The notes: generated by a model from the sequence alone, not told the origin. Numbered from the stretch's first letter, positions 18,204 to 27,619 are shown. The stretch: DNA of 38,319 bases from Succinivibrio sp. (GCA_024693025.1 JAILLS010000086.1:1-38319), one strand, 5' to 3'. Program-made: numbers and translations.

Positions 18204-20083
18204 GTATCAGACAGCTCTCGCCGCAGCTTGCCAATCAGATCGCTGCAGGTGAGGTAGTAGAACGCCCTGCCTCCGTGGTGAAGGAGCTTTTGGAAAATGC
18301 GGTGGATGCAGGGGCTACCGTCATCTCCTGTCAGCTTGAAAATGCCGGCAGGACGCTGATTGCGGTGCAGGATAACGGCGCAGGCATCGAGAAAAGCGAT
18401 CTGCCGCTGGTCTTTGCCGCGCATGCCACCTCAAAAATCTCCACGCTGCAGGATCTCGAGGCCATTGTCACGCTGGGCTTTCGCGGTGAGGCCTTAGCCT
18501 CAATTGCAGCAGTAAGCAAGGTCAGGCTTACCTCTAAGGCCATACATGCCAGTGAGGCGTATGCGGTAAGCTGTCAGGGAGACCCTGGCAAGTTTGAGAT
18601 CCTGCCTGCGGCACATCCCTGCGGCACTACGGTTGAAGTGCGCGAGCTGTTTTTCAATACTCCGGCGCGCAGACGTTTTCTGCGCTCGGATCGCACCGAG
18701 TTTCTGCGTATCCGGGAGGTATTCGTCCGCTGTGCCATAGCCAATCCTCAGCTAAGCTTCAGTCTCGTCTGCGACGGACGCAGAGTGCTTGAGGTAGGAG
18801 GCGTGGAGCGCACCGGCGGCGAGGAATTTTTAAAGCGTTTAGGCAGGCTTGCGGGCGGAGATTTTATCGCGTCTCCGCTTAAGGTTGACTATCAGGGGCA
18901 GTTCTTAACTATTCAGGGCTTATGTTTAAAACCGCCGCTTGAGCACGAGACCGTGCCCGAGCAGATCTATCTGTTTCTCAACGGCCGCGCTATTGCCGAC
19001 AAGCTTTTGACCCACGCGCTTAAGGAGGCCTATGTCGCCTATGGCGCAGGCAGGAGCACGGTCAGATGTGTTCTGTACCTAAGCTGTGATCCGCATGTGG
19101 TGGATGTCAATGTTCATCCGCGCAAGGATGAGGTACGCTTTCATGAGGCGCGGGTGGTACATGATACCCTGGTTGACTGTATTCTCAATACCTTAAAGGA
19201 AGCAGAGGGCGATGAGCTGGGCAGACCTGAAAATCTTAAGCCTGTTGTGCAGGGTGAGACCAAGGACTATCTAAGCTTTATGCAGCATAAGTCTGAGCTG
19301 CCTGATTTTCCGGATGGGGAAGGTAGTTTTAGCCTGGCTCAGCCTGTAAGAGATGAGGGCAGGACAGGCGCAGGAAGCGAGAGAGAAAAAGGTCACAGTG
19401 CGCTGTCAGATAAGATGCCGCAGGAGCCAAAACCTGAGGGAGTATCTGAGCAGAACGCCTTTTTACACAGGGTCAGGGCTGAGAATGCTGTGCTCAAGGC
19501 AAGTCTTGCGGACAGCATCTCACTTAAAACGCCACAACAGACAGAGATCTTAGAAGCGCTGCCAGCAGGGCGGTATCTTGTCAGACAGGAGCATGCCTAT
19601 TTTGTGCTGGACCCGTCCAGGCTTGATGCCGTGTTGAGACTTGAAGAGTATGCTGCCCAGCTCAATACGGGGCGTGTGACCTCAAGCCGGCTTTCGATTG
19701 CAGTAGGGATCAAGCTGCAGGGCAGAGCGCCTAAAAAACCTGCAGAGCTTATCCCGCTCTTTGCTAAGGCAGGCTTTAAGGTGGAACTTTCCTCCCGCAG
19801 TCTGCTCATCAAGGAGGTGCCGCTGCTGCTTGCAAAAGCCTCGATCGCGCCTTTAGGGGAGAAGATGCTTGAGTGTCTTATGCAGTACGGCGAGCAGATT
19901 TTAGCCTGCAGGGCAGAGCTTCGCTGCTTTAGCGCTCTTGAGCCCTATGTGCTGCCTCAGGCAGACATAGAGATAGAGAGTATCCTTGAGCGGGCAGGAG
20001 ATCTTAGACGCCTGAGCGGGCATCCTCAGGCGCTTTTGCAGTTAAGTCTCAAGAAGCTTAGCAGTCTTTTAGATCAGGATTAA
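18200..20083 (+). CDS. mutL: DNA mismatch repair protein MutL
   Basis: A 627-aa GHKL ATPase. The N-terminal domain carries the four motifs: ELLENAVDAGAT (29-40), VQDNGAGI (56-63), HATSKI (75-80) and LGFRGEALASIA (92-103); then FFNTPARRRFL and VNVHPRKDEVRF. A low-complexity linker (about 345-440) leads to the C-terminal dimerisation domain. I see no DQHAxxE-type endonuclease motif, so it belongs to the MutH-dependent class as in Enterobacteria. It links MutS mismatch recognition to MutH and UvrD. Its ATG overlaps the amiB stop as ATGA. Confidence 0.96.
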   Translation: MSIRQLSPQLANQIAAGEVVERPASVVKELLENAVDAGATVISCQLENAGRTLIAVQDNGAGIEKSDLPLVFAAHATSKISTLQDLEAIVTLGFRGEALASIAAVSKVRLTSKAIHASEAYAVSCQGDPGKFEILPAAHPCGTTVEVRELFFNTPARRRFLRSDRTEFLRIREVFVRCAIANPQLSFSLVCDGRRVLEVGGVERTGGEEFLKRLGRLAGGDFIASPLKVDYQGQFLTIQGLCLKPPLEHETVPEQIYLFLNGRAIADKLLTHALKEAYVAYGAGRSTVRCVLYLSCDPHVVDVNVHPRKDEVRFHEARVVHDTLVDCILNTLKEAEGDELGRPENLKPVVQGETKDYLSFMQHKSELPDFPDGEGSFSLAQPVRDEGRTGAGSEREKGHSALSDKMPQEPKPEGVSEQNAFLHRVRAENAVLKASLADSISLKTPQQTEILEALPAGRYLVRQEHAYFVLDPSRLDAVLRLEEYAAQLNTGRVTSSRLSIAVGIKLQGRAPKKPAELIPLFAKAGFKVELSSRSLLIKEVPLLLAKASIAPLGEKMLECLMQYGEQILACRAELRCFSALEPYVLPQADIEIESILERAGDLRRLSGHPQALLQLSLKKLSSLLDQD

Positions 20084-20112
20084 AGCGCAGCACGGATAAA
20101 GTGGTGGACCTT

Positions 20113-21066
20113 ATGGTGACTTCAGCATTGGTAATTCTCGGACCTACCGCATCGGGCAAGACTTCGCTGGCCCTGGCATTAGCCAGGCGCTTTCAGGGCG
20201 AGATTATCAGCCTGGATTCAGCCCTGGTCTACCGCAGGATGGATATCGGCACCGCCAAACCCACTGCCGCAGAACTTGCCGCGGTGCCTCACCATCTCAT
20301 CAATATTATCGAGCCCTGGGAGAGCTATTCGGCCGCGCAGTTTCGCAGCGACTGTGTGCGCCTGGTGGAGGAGATCTCAGCGCGCGGCCATCTGCCCATC
20401 ATCTGCGGTGGCACCATGATGTACTATAAGGCGCTGGTGGATGGACTCTCTCCGCTGCCGACAACAGTTCCCGCGGTGCGCGCACAGGTCTCAGAGCTTG
20501 CCCGGGAGCTGGGGTGGCCGGCTCTTCACGAGCAGCTCAGGCAGTTTGACCAACCTATGTACGAAAAGCTCTCGGTCAATGACAAGCAGCGCATTTCAAG
20601 GGCGCATGAGGTCTACCTGATGACGGGACGTCCGATGAGCTCTTTTTTTGCAGAGAAATCTGCCCAGTGTCCCTTTGTCCGCCATGAAATCGTACTGCTG
20701 CCTGAGGATGACCGCGCCAAGCTGAGAGTGGCGATCCGGGAGCGCTTTATGCAGATGCTTAAGCAGGGGCTTATCGAGGAGGTAAGGACACTCAAAAGCT
20801 GTCCGCAGCTCAATTTAGAGCTGCCGGCCATACGCTGCGTAGGCTATCGCCAGGTGTGGGAGTATCTGGACGGCAGGTTTGACTATGCGCAGATGGTGGA
20901 GCAGGCGGTGATCGCCACGGCAAGGCTGGCAAAGCATCAGATGACCTGGCTGCGCGGCGGACTTCACGAGGCCGGCACGGGCGAGCATACGAGGCTGAGT
21001 TTAAGACCTGATGATAGCAAGCTGCATGAGTCAGGTGCAGACCTGATTATGCGCTACTGGTCCTAG
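20113..21066 (+). CDS. miaA: tRNA dimethylallyltransferase
   Basis: A 317-aa P-loop prenyltransferase. Motifs are LGPTASGKTSLAL near the N-terminus, DSALVYRRMDIGTAKP (usual DSAxVYRGMDIGTAKP), HHLINIIEPWESYSAAQFR, ICGGTMMYYKAL and IRCVGYRQVWEYL. It adds a dimethylallyl group to A37 of tRNAs reading UNN codons. I chose the ATG at 20113, preceded by GGTGG at 5 nt; in-frame GTGs at 20101 and 20104 are alternatives. It follows mutL closely and precedes hfq, as in E. coli. A weak hairpin with a T run at 21123-21144 lies after its stop. Confidence 0.95.
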   Translation: MVTSALVILGPTASGKTSLALALARRFQGEIISLDSALVYRRMDIGTAKPTAAELAAVPHHLINIIEPWESYSAAQFRSDCVRLVEEISARGHLPIICGGTMMYYKALVDGLSPLPTTVPAVRAQVSELARELGWPALHEQLRQFDQPMYEKLSVNDKQRISRAHEVYLMTGRPMSSFFAEKSAQCPFVRHEIVLLPEDDRAKLRVAIRERFMQMLKQGLIEEVRTLKSCPQLNLELPAIRCVGYRQVWEYLDGRFDYAQMVEQAVIATARLAKHQMTWLRGGLHEAGTGEHTRLSLRPDDSKLHESGADLIMRYWS

Positions 21067-21122
21067 GATTTTCTTCACTCAGTAGCAGCTTGGTAAATCA
21101 GGCTTAACACCAGCCCCTGTCT

Positions 21123-21144
21123 ATAGACTTTGCGTCTGTTTTTT
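21123..21144 (+). terminator. Weak hairpin and T run after miaA
   Basis: ATAGAC (21123-21128) can pair with GTCTGT (21134-21139, sharing a wobble pair) around a five-base loop, followed by a run of T. The stem is short, so at most it reduces read-through from miaA into hfq, which has its own promoter candidate downstream. Confidence 0.35.
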
Positions 21145-21193
21145 GCAGGCTAGGTCTAATTTTTAAGATAATTTTTGGTTTAAAGCGACCATC

Positions 21194-21221
21194 TTGTAGC
21201 CACATGTGGCATAATTATAAA
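21194..21221 (+). promoter_or_regulatory. Candidate hfq promoter
   Basis: TTGTAG (21194-21199) and TATAAA (21216-21221) are 16 nt apart, in an AT-rich stretch before hfq. The spacer contains the 10-bp palindrome CCACATGTGG (21200-21209). A start near 21228 would give a 57-nt leader to the hfq ATG. Several hfq promoters are known in E. coli, so an internal promoter here is expected. Confidence 0.45.
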
Positions 21222-21284
21222 TTACGTGTAATAGATTACAAGATTCCAAATATTATAAAAATAATTTTTAAGGAAGATGATATT

Positions 21285-21575
21285 ATGGCTAAGCTTCAAT
21301 CCCTTCAGGATCCCTTCTTAAATGAATTAAGAAAGCAACACATTGTAGTATCAATCTATTTGGTGAATGGCATCAAGCTGCAGGGGCAGATTGAGTCTTT
21401 TGATCAGTTCGTGGTGCTTTTGAAAAACAAAGATAATCAGAATAAACAGGTGAATCAGATGGTGTACAAGCATGCCATCTCGACCATTGTACCTACCAAA
21501 TCGGTCAGCGTAAACTCTGCTGATGGCGAAGGCGAAAGCGAAGATGCAGCAGAGGACAGACAGGCTGAAGCTTAA
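21285..21575 (+). CDS. hfq: RNA chaperone Hfq with an insertion in the Sm core
   Basis: A 96-aa Hfq. The Sm1 part ([29 protein letters not shown]) and the Sm2 part ([13 protein letters not shown]) are nearly identical to E. coli, including proximal-face Lys-His in YKHA. Between them E. coli has LLKN-T-VSQM, whereas here LLKN is followed by KDNQNKQ (49-55) and then VNQM: a net gain of six residues in the loop between beta strands 3 and 4. The rim motif is R-K-Q-H instead of R-R-E-R. The C-terminal tail is short and acidic. Hfq forms a hexamer that pairs small RNAs with mRNAs. The ATG at 21285 has AAGGAAG about 8 nt upstream; a longer in-frame extension upstream is not Hfq-like. It lies between miaA and hflX, as in relatives. 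Confidence 0.95.
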   Translation: MAKLQSLQDPFLNELRKQHIVVSIYLVNGIKLQGQIESFDQFVVLLKNKDNQNKQVNQMVYKHAISTIVPTKSVSVNSADGEGESEDAAEDRQAEA

Positions 21576-21689
21576 GTCTGTCGGCTAGATGCTCATCCAT
21601 TTTTCAGCTCGCCTCGCGTGTGCCGTGTATTTTCTTCCTGCGTGGGGGACAGCAGTGCTTTTGTCTGACAGAATCACTCATTAACTAGC

Positions 21690-23036
21690 ATGTCTGATTC
21701 CAATGTTGTAATTACTCTCGGAAAAACTATTCTCGTGCATGTGGAACTGCCGCATGCCGAATCCCAAGAAGATCTTAAAGAGATGCAGAGTCTGGTGGAG
21801 ACTGCGGGCGGTCAGATTCTGCACAGCGAGATCTGTAAGCGTGAGGCCCCGGATCCGCATACCTTCATCGGCTCTGGCAAGGTGCTGGAAATCGACAGTC
21901 TGGTCAAGGCAGAGGATGCACAGACTATTGTGTTCAACAGCCGCTTGAGTCCTGCGCAGGAGCGTAACCTAGAACAGGTGTTCGGGCAGCGGGTGATGGA
22001 CAGAGTGGCGCTGATCCTCCTCATCTTTGCGCAGCGGGCGCGTTCCTATGAAGGCAAGCTGCAGGTGGAGCTGGCGCAGCTGCAGTATGAGCAGGCCAGA
22101 CTGGTCAGAGGCTGGACTCACCTCGAGCGCCAGAAAGGCGGTTTCGGCCTGCGCGGCGGTCCTGGTGAAACACAGATCGAGCTTGACCGGCGACTGCTTC
22201 ATCAGCGGATCCTCGAGATTAAGAAGAATCTTGAGACGGTTGCCAAAAGGCGGGCGCAGAATCGTAATTTAAGACAGCGCAACGCGGTGCCTCTGATCTC
22301 CTGTGTCGGCTATACCAATGCGGGTAAATCGACGCTCTTCAACAAGCTGACCAGTGCCGATGTCTATATGGCCAATCAGCTGTTTGCCACCCTGGATACC
22401 ACGATTAGAACCCTGACACTGCCGGTGGTGGGTCAGGTGGTCTTTGCTGACACGGTGGGCTTCATTCGCCACCTGCCGCATGATCTCATTGCGGCCTTCA
22501 GGGCAACGCTTGAGGAGACCGCACTCTCCACTCTGCTTCTGCATGTGGTGGATGCAGCAGATCCTAAGCTTGAAGAGAATATCCGGGCGGTTGAGGAAGT
22601 GCTGGCGCAAATTGGTGCCTCACACGTGCCGACACTTCTTGTATATAATAAGTCAGATCTTCTGCCTGAATGTCCAGCCAGGATTATCCGGGATGAGGCA
22701 GGGCGGCCTCTGCGCGTGTATGTCAGCGCTAAAACCGGAGAGGGGCTTGAGAGTCTCCTTGACGCCATAGGTGAGCTTGTTGGCGAAAATGTGCTAGAGT
22801 TAGACCTGAACATCAGTAGTACTCAGGGAAAACTGCGCGCACTTTTGCACAATTTAGGGGCAGTAGTGAGCGAAACCTTTGGGGATCAGGGTGAAGTGAA
22901 GCTAAAGCTTAAAATTAAAGCGACAGATGCCGCTATAATTGACAGTAAAACAGCGGGAGAACTGGCCAAGGCGGTAGGTCTTGATCGGCTGCCGTGGCAA
23001 AATAATAACGAATTTGATTTTAATTCAATTGATTAG
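21690..23036 (+). CDS. hflX: Ribosome-associated GTPase HflX
   Basis: A 448-aa GTPase. The N-terminal domain has SPAQERNLEQ (87-96) and EGKLQVELAQLQYEQARLVR (121-140). A glycine-rich GLRGGPGETQIELDRRLL precedes the G domain, with G1 GYTNAGKST (207-215, Lys213), G3 DTVGF (254-258) and G4 YNKSDL. HflX splits stalled or heat-damaged ribosomes. It follows hfq by 114 nt and precedes hflK by a few bases. I see no clear ribosome binding site before the ATG at 21690, although alignment supports that start. Confidence 0.95.
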   Translation: MSDSNVVITLGKTILVHVELPHAESQEDLKEMQSLVETAGGQILHSEICKREAPDPHTFIGSGKVLEIDSLVKAEDAQTIVFNSRLSPAQERNLEQVFGQRVMDRVALILLIFAQRARSYEGKLQVELAQLQYEQARLVRGWTHLERQKGGFGLRGGPGETQIELDRRLLHQRILEIKKNLETVAKRRAQNRNLRQRNAVPLISCVGYTNAGKSTLFNKLTSADVYMANQLFATLDTTIRTLTLPVVGQVVFADTVGFIRHLPHDLIAAFRATLEETALSTLLLHVVDAADPKLEENIRAVEEVLAQIGASHVPTLLVYNKSDLLPECPARIIRDEAGRPLRVYVSAKTGEGLESLLDAIGELVGENVLELDLNISSTQGKLRALLHNLGAVVSETFGDQGEVKLKLKIKATDAAIIDSKTAGELAKAVGLDRLPWQNNNEFDFNSID

Positions 23037-23063
23037 ACTGCTATGAAAGAAGTAAAAGACTAT

Positions 23064-24281
23064 ATGGGATGGAATGCTCCAGGCAGCGGCTCTGGGGGAA
23101 ATGGTGAACAGCGGGATCAGGATTCCTCGCGGGATCAGGACCCGTGGGGAAGAAATACCCGCCGTCAGCAGGAGGGCTTTGATGCTGAAAAATTCTTTGA
23201 ACAGCTCAAAAAGCTCTTCTTCGGCAGGCAGGATAATCGTTCAGGAGGGGGCAGCAGCGGCGGCAGCAAGTCAGTCCGCAGCATGTTCTCGCTGGTCCTG
23301 CTAGTCCTCATCGGCCTCTATGTGTTTGCCGGCTTTTACACCGTGAAGGAAGCAGAGCGTGGGGTGGTGCTGCGCTTTGGCAAGATTTATGAGGTGGTGG
23401 ACCCTGGTCTGCGCTGGAATTTTACCGGCATCGATACGGTCAATGTCATCGATATTGAGCAGGTCAGAGCCCTGAGATCCTCAGGCACCATGCTGACTCA
23501 GGATGAGAATGTGGTTCTGGTGGAAATGGATGTGCAGTATCGTATTTCTGATCCGGTGAAATATCTTTATTCTCTGACCAATCCTGATCAGACCCTGCTG
23601 GAGGCTACCGACAGCGCCTTAAGATTCGTGGTCGGTCACACCATGATGGATGATATTCTGACTACCGGCCGTGAGATGGTCAGACAGAATACCCGCGATC
23701 TGCTCACCTCGATCATTGATCCTTACAACACCGGCCTGTCGATTGTGGAGGTCAACTTCCTCCCGGCCCGTCCGCCTGAGGAAGTGAAGGCGGCCTTTGA
23801 CGATGCCATTGCCGCACAGGAAGATGAGCAGCGTTATAAGCGTGAGGCTGAGGCCTATGCCAATGAGGTGCTGCCAAAGGCCGACGGTAAGGTGCAGAGA
23901 ATCCGTCAGGAAGCAGAGGGTTATCGCTCGCAGGTCGTCTTGGATGCCCAAGGTGAGGTGTCAAGATTTGAGAAGGTGCTGCCTGAATTCAATGCCGCTC
24001 CTGAGATCACCAGAACGCGTATCTATCTTGAAACCATGCAGGAAGTGCTCGGGAAGTCGCAGAAGATTTTATTAGATACTCCTGAGGGATCAACCCCGGT
24101 CCTGTATCTGCCGATGCCGCAGGCAGGACAGATGCTGCAGAGCAGTACAGTACGGGAAACTCTGGAGCCTGAGAGCAGTGTTCAGGAGAGCAGCCCTCGC
24201 CCGGTGAGCAGCGAGAGCAGCAGCTCGCGAAATACCCAGTATCCACCGCTCAATACCTATAGCCGTCAGAGGAGTCGTTAA
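23064..24281 (+). CDS. hflK: FtsH protease modulator HflK
   Basis: A 405-aa SPFH/prohibitin-family membrane protein. A glycine- and arginine-rich cytoplasmic N-terminus beginning MGWNAPGSGSGG resembles E. coli HflK (MAWNQPG). One transmembrane segment follows (about 70-90), then the SPFH domain with AERGVVLRFGKIYEVVDPGL, and a long helical region. The tail is rich in Ser and Gln. With HflC it forms a large periplasmic cage around FtsH and limits degradation of membrane proteins. I chose the ATG at 23064 by alignment; an in-frame ATG at 23043 would add seven residues, and neither has a strong ribosome binding site. It is 2 nt from hflC. Confidence 0.93.
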   Translation: MGWNAPGSGSGGNGEQRDQDSSRDQDPWGRNTRRQQEGFDAEKFFEQLKKLFFGRQDNRSGGGSSGGSKSVRSMFSLVLLVLIGLYVFAGFYTVKEAERGVVLRFGKIYEVVDPGLRWNFTGIDTVNVIDIEQVRALRSSGTMLTQDENVVLVEMDVQYRISDPVKYLYSLTNPDQTLLEATDSALRFVVGHTMMDDILTTGREMVRQNTRDLLTSIIDPYNTGLSIVEVNFLPARPPEEVKAAFDDAIAAQEDEQRYKREAEAYANEVLPKADGKVQRIRQEAEGYRSQVVLDAQGEVSRFEKVLPEFNAAPEITRTRIYLETMQEVLGKSQKILLDTPEGSTPVLYLPMPQAGQMLQSSTVRETLEPESSVQESSPRPVSSESSSSRNTQYPPLNTYSRQRSR

Positions 24282-24283
24282 AA

Positions 24284-25261
24284 GTGAATAAGTCAATGCT
24301 TAATCTAGTCCTAATCGTGCTAGTTCTGTTAGGATTTGGCGCTTTTAATACCCTGTATGTGGTGTCTGAAGGCAATGTGGGTATCGTGACCCGTTTCGGC
24401 AAGGTGATTCGTGATGCCAATGACAGTGAGAAACTGAATGTGGTGAGACCTGGTCTGCACTTTAAGCTGCCTTTCGTGGATAAAGTTAAGATTATGGATG
24501 CCCGTATTCAGACCATCAATTCAAGCGCAGACCGGTTTGTGACCTCTGAGAAGAAGGATGTGATCATCGATTCCTATGTGAAATGGCAGATCAGTGACGC
24601 CGGCAAGTTCTATCTGACTACCGCAGGCGGCAATGTGATGCAGGCCGAGGAACTGCTCAGACGCAGAATCAATAACTCGCTGCGCAGCCAGATCGGCCGT
24701 CTGACCATTCATGAGATTGTGTCAGGTCAGGATGATGAAGTGCTCGAAAACCGCTTTGATGCGGTAAGCGGAGATGAGAGCGAGAAGACGGTTCTGTCCT
24801 CTAAGCGTGATGAAGTGATGCAGAATGCGCTCAAGGATATCGGCTCCTCGGCTAAAGCTTTAGGTGTCCGCATTGTGGATGTGAGAATCAAGCAGATCAA
24901 TCTGCCGCCTGAGGTGTCTAACTCCATTTATCAGCGTATGCGGGCCGAGCGTGATGCCGTGGCTAAACTGCATCGTTCGCAGGGCCGCAAGGATGCTGAA
25001 ACCATCAAGGCTCAGGCCGACCGTGAGGTGGTGGTGAAGATTGCCGAAGCTGAAAGAGCAGGGCGGGCGACCCGCGGTGACGGTGATGCTGAAGCGATAA
25101 AAATTTATGCTGAGGCCTATAACCGTAATCCTGAATTGTTTGAGTTTTTAAGAACCATGGATGCATACCGCAATTCCATGAATTCAGGCAAAGATGTTCT
25201 GGTACTGAAGCCGGACAGCGAGTTCTTTAAATTCTTTGATAATGCCAAAGGCTTGAAATAG
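24284..25261 (+). CDS. hflC: FtsH protease modulator HflC
   Basis: A 325-aa SPFH protein with an N-terminal membrane anchor (about 6-24), then VVSEGNVGIVTRFGKV and the long helical segment with IVDVRIKQINLPPEVSNSIY and RAERDAVAKLHRSQGRKDAE, both standard for HflC. It pairs with HflK, coded 2 nt upstream, to form the FtsH-associated complex on the periplasmic side. The start is a GTG with AGGAG about 10 nt upstream. It has two more segments typical of the family: an alanine/glutamate-rich coiled coil and EFFKFF near the end. Confidence 0.95.
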   Translation: MNKSMLNLVLIVLVLLGFGAFNTLYVVSEGNVGIVTRFGKVIRDANDSEKLNVVRPGLHFKLPFVDKVKIMDARIQTINSSADRFVTSEKKDVIIDSYVKWQISDAGKFYLTTAGGNVMQAEELLRRRINNSLRSQIGRLTIHEIVSGQDDEVLENRFDAVSGDESEKTVLSSKRDEVMQNALKDIGSSAKALGVRIVDVRIKQINLPPEVSNSIYQRMRAERDAVAKLHRSQGRKDAETIKAQADREVVVKIAEAERAGRATRGDGDAEAIKIYAEAYNRNPELFEFLRTMDAYRNSMNSGKDVLVLKPDSEFFKFFDNAKGLK

Positions 25262-25328
25262 TTTTTTGCTAAAGTAATCAGGACCTGCAGCGGGCAGGTC
25301 TTAACCGGGCAGAGCAAGCGGAGGAAAC

Positions 25329-26630
25329 ATGCCTAATAATGTAATCGTGTTAGGAACCCAGTGGGGCGATGAAGGAAAGGGCAAAATTGCGGATTTGCTG
25401 ACCGCAAAAGCCAACATGGTGGTACGCAGTCAGGGCGGTAACAATGCCGGACACACTTTAGTGGTAGGTAAACAGAAGGTGGTGGTACGTCTGGTACCGT
25501 CAGGGATCCTGCATCCTGACTGCCTCTGCCTGATCGGCAGCGGTGTGGTGGTCAATCCGATTGCGCTGTTTGAGGAGATTGCTGAACTGCATAAGGCCGG
25601 CATTCCAAAGGTTGAAGAACGCATCAAGGTCTCAGGCGCCAGTGCACTGCTTCTGCCTATTCATCAGGCTATCGATAAGGCCGCTGAGAAAAAGCGCGGC
25701 AGTAAGGCTATAGGTACGACCGGACGCGGTATCGGTCCCTGCTATGAGGATAAGGTGGCAAGGCGCGGTCTGCGCGTCGGAGATCTGTATGATCTGGACA
25801 GCTTCAAGGAGAAGCTGCGGGCGCTGCTTGAATATCGTAATTTCCTGCTCACTTCCTATTATCATGAAAGTGAGGTCAGCTTTGACAGTGTACTTGAGCA
25901 GGTTATGGCTGTCAGAGACCGCCTCCTGAACATGGTCTGTGATGTATCAGCACTGCTCGAGCAGGGGCGCAGATCACAGCAGAAGATCCTCTTTGAAGGT
26001 GCACAGGGAACCTTCCTGGATATCGATTATGGTACCTTCCCGTATGTGACTTCCTCAAATACGGTGGCAGGCGGATGTGTGACCGGTTCTGGTGCAGGTC
26101 CTCTGGATATTGACTATGTCCTGGGCATTGCCAAAACCTATACAACCCGCGTTGGCGGCGGGCCGTTCCCGACTGAGCTTAACGATGAGGTGGGTGAAGG
26201 CATCAGACAGCGCGGTCAGGAATTCGGTGCGGTGACCGGCCGTCCGCGTCGTACCGGCTGGTATGATGCAGTGGCGATGCGCAGAGCTGTCACCATCAAT
26301 TCTCTGTCAGGTCTGGCCCTGATGAAGATGGATGTGCTGGATGGTCTTGAGGAAGTTAAGATCTGCACTGCCTATAAGTTTAAGGATGGTACGGTTTCTG
26401 AACTGCCGCCTCTTGCCGCCAGCGAGTATGAGGGGGTAACTCCGGTCTATGAGACTCTGCCTGGCTGGAGTGAGTCAACCTTCGGCGTAACCAGCTGGGA
26501 CAAGCTGCCTGAGAATGCCCGCAGGTTTATTCTGCGCCTCGAGGAACTGTCTCACACCAAGGTGGCGATTCTCTCCACCGGTCCTGAACGTGATCAGACT
26601 ATCTATCTATCCGATCCGTTTGCCGATTAG
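25329..26630 (+). CDS. purA: Adenylosuccinate synthetase
   Basis: A 433-aa enzyme with the glycine-rich GTP loop [16 protein letters not shown] (9-24), [43 protein letters not shown] (20 residues), and [13 protein letters not shown]. PurA joins IMP and aspartate with GTP to give adenylosuccinate in AMP synthesis. The ATG at 25329 has GGAGGAAAC just upstream. The 67-nt gap after hflC holds a hairpin, GACCTGC/GCAGGTC (25282-25300), without a T run. It ends the nnr-to-purA block before a strong terminator. The E. coli yjeT gene between hflC and purA is absent. Confidence 0.97.
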   Translation: MPNNVIVLGTQWGDEGKGKIADLLTAKANMVVRSQGGNNAGHTLVVGKQKVVVRLVPSGILHPDCLCLIGSGVVVNPIALFEEIAELHKAGIPKVEERIKVSGASALLLPIHQAIDKAAEKKRGSKAIGTTGRGIGPCYEDKVARRGLRVGDLYDLDSFKEKLRALLEYRNFLLTSYYHESEVSFDSVLEQVMAVRDRLLNMVCDVSALLEQGRRSQQKILFEGAQGTFLDIDYGTFPYVTSSNTVAGGCVTGSGAGPLDIDYVLGIAKTYTTRVGGGPFPTELNDEVGEGIRQRGQEFGAVTGRPRRTGWYDAVAMRRAVTINSLSGLALMKMDVLDGLEEVKICTAYKFKDGTVSELPPLAASEYEGVTPVYETLPGWSESTFGVTSWDKLPENARRFILRLEELSHTKVAILSTGPERDQTIYLSDPFAD

Positions 26631-26645
26631 TTTTTCTTGGGCATT

Positions 26646-26687
26646 AAAAAACCCGCCCGGCCGTGAAGCCTGGCGGGTTTTTGTTTT
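26646..26687. terminator. Bidirectional terminator between purA and the DapA-like gene
   Basis: AAAAAACCCGCC (26646-26657) pairs with GGCGGGTTTTT (26672-26682), with further T bases after it and A bases before. It serves purA and, on the other strand, the convergent DapA-like gene, whose stop is at 26696. Confidence 0.88.
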
Positions 26688-26695
26688 AGCCTGGG

Positions 26696-27619
26696 TTAAA
26701 TGCCAAGACTCTGTCTAACCTCTGCGGTCAGATCTTTGAGCTGGGCAACCTCATCCTTGAAGGTGGCTGTCAGCTCGCTGTCCTTGCGGGTACGGCAGAC
26801 TGTGGTCAGGTTAAGCCCCTCATAAGTTTTGAGGTAATACTTGGCATTGACCGGATAGCACTGACGCTCAATCAGGGAGGTGATGGTCAAAAGATGCTGC
26901 AGCTTGACGGCGCGCGGATCATCAAGATGGGAGCACAGCCAGGCATAAAGGTCCATCTGGAAGGAGGCCATGACGCCGCAGAAGCCTGCACAGCCGGCCT
27001 TAAGTGAGTCAAGCAGTGTAGTGGTGTTGGCGTTATAGATTTTAAATACGCTGCCCTTGACGATGTCAAGACGATGCTTGATGAGTTCCAGATCACAGCA
27101 GGTGTCCTTGACGAAATAGAAGCGCTCAGTCTTGGCACACCATTTTAAATTCTCATCGCTTATAAGTCTCTTGTAAGGATAAGGACATTCATATAGACCT
27201 AAAGGCAGATCGGCAGGCAGCGCGTTCATGACTTTTTCACAGTTCTCTCTCCAGACCGCATCAGACTGCTGCTCGGTGGCAAAGCGATTGGTAATGAAGA
27301 TCAGCGCGGCAGGCCTGAGCTCTGCTATGGCCTGCATCTCTGTAATCTGATCTTCGACCTTGTCGCTGATATGGCCTGAGACAATCACCGGAACACGGCC
27401 TTTGGCTGCATCAATGACGGTCTTGGCAATCTTGACCCTTTCAGGCAGAGACAGAAAGAACATTTCACTGGACTGACAGTCAGAAAAGAGCCCTGAGCAG
27501 CCGTTTTTGATATACCACTCGGTTAAGTCAGCTAGAGCCTGATAGTCAACCTGATTATCCTGAGTAAAGGGAGTAAGCATGACAGGCCATGCGCCACCTG
27601 GAAAATTGTTGTGAGCCAT
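26696..27619 (-). CDS. DapA/NanA-superfamily lyase or aldolase-like protein
   Basis: A 307-aa TIM-barrel protein of the dihydrodipicolinate synthase / N-acetylneuraminate lyase superfamily. The N-terminus (GGAWPVMLTPFTQDNQVDY), the barrel segment RVPVIVSGH, Tyr143 (GLYECPYP, in place of YNxP) and Schiff-base Lys171 (FYFVKDTCCD) are all family features. The usual pyruvate-binding GTTGE is replaced by CQSSE (48-52). A substrate other than pyruvate, or a changed carboxylate pocket, is likely. Many members act on sugar acids or hydroxy-keto acids. The gene stands alone, converging on purA, with its own GAGGAA ribosome binding site before the ATG at 27619. No sialic-acid or lysine genes are nearby. 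The specific reaction cannot be named. Confidence 0.8.
   Translation of the reverse strand: MAHNNFPGGAWPVMLTPFTQDNQVDYQALADLTEWYIKNGCSGLFSDCQSSEMFFLSLPERVKIAKTVIDAAKGRVPVIVSGHISDKVEDQITEMQAIAELRPAALIFITNRFATEQQSDAVWRENCEKVMNALPADLPLGLYECPYPYKRLISDENLKWCAKTERFYFVKDTCCDLELIKHRLDIVKGSVFKIYNANTTTLLDSLKAGCAGFCGVMASFQMDLYAWLCSHLDDPRAVKLQHLLTITSLIERQCYPVNAKYYLKTYEGLNLTTVCRTRKDSELTATFKDEVAQLKDLTAEVRQSLGI

Noticed and set aside
25282..25300. Hairpin GACCTGC/GCAGGTC before purA as a terminator or purine riboswitch
   Set aside because: It has no T run and no aptamer-like structure around it.
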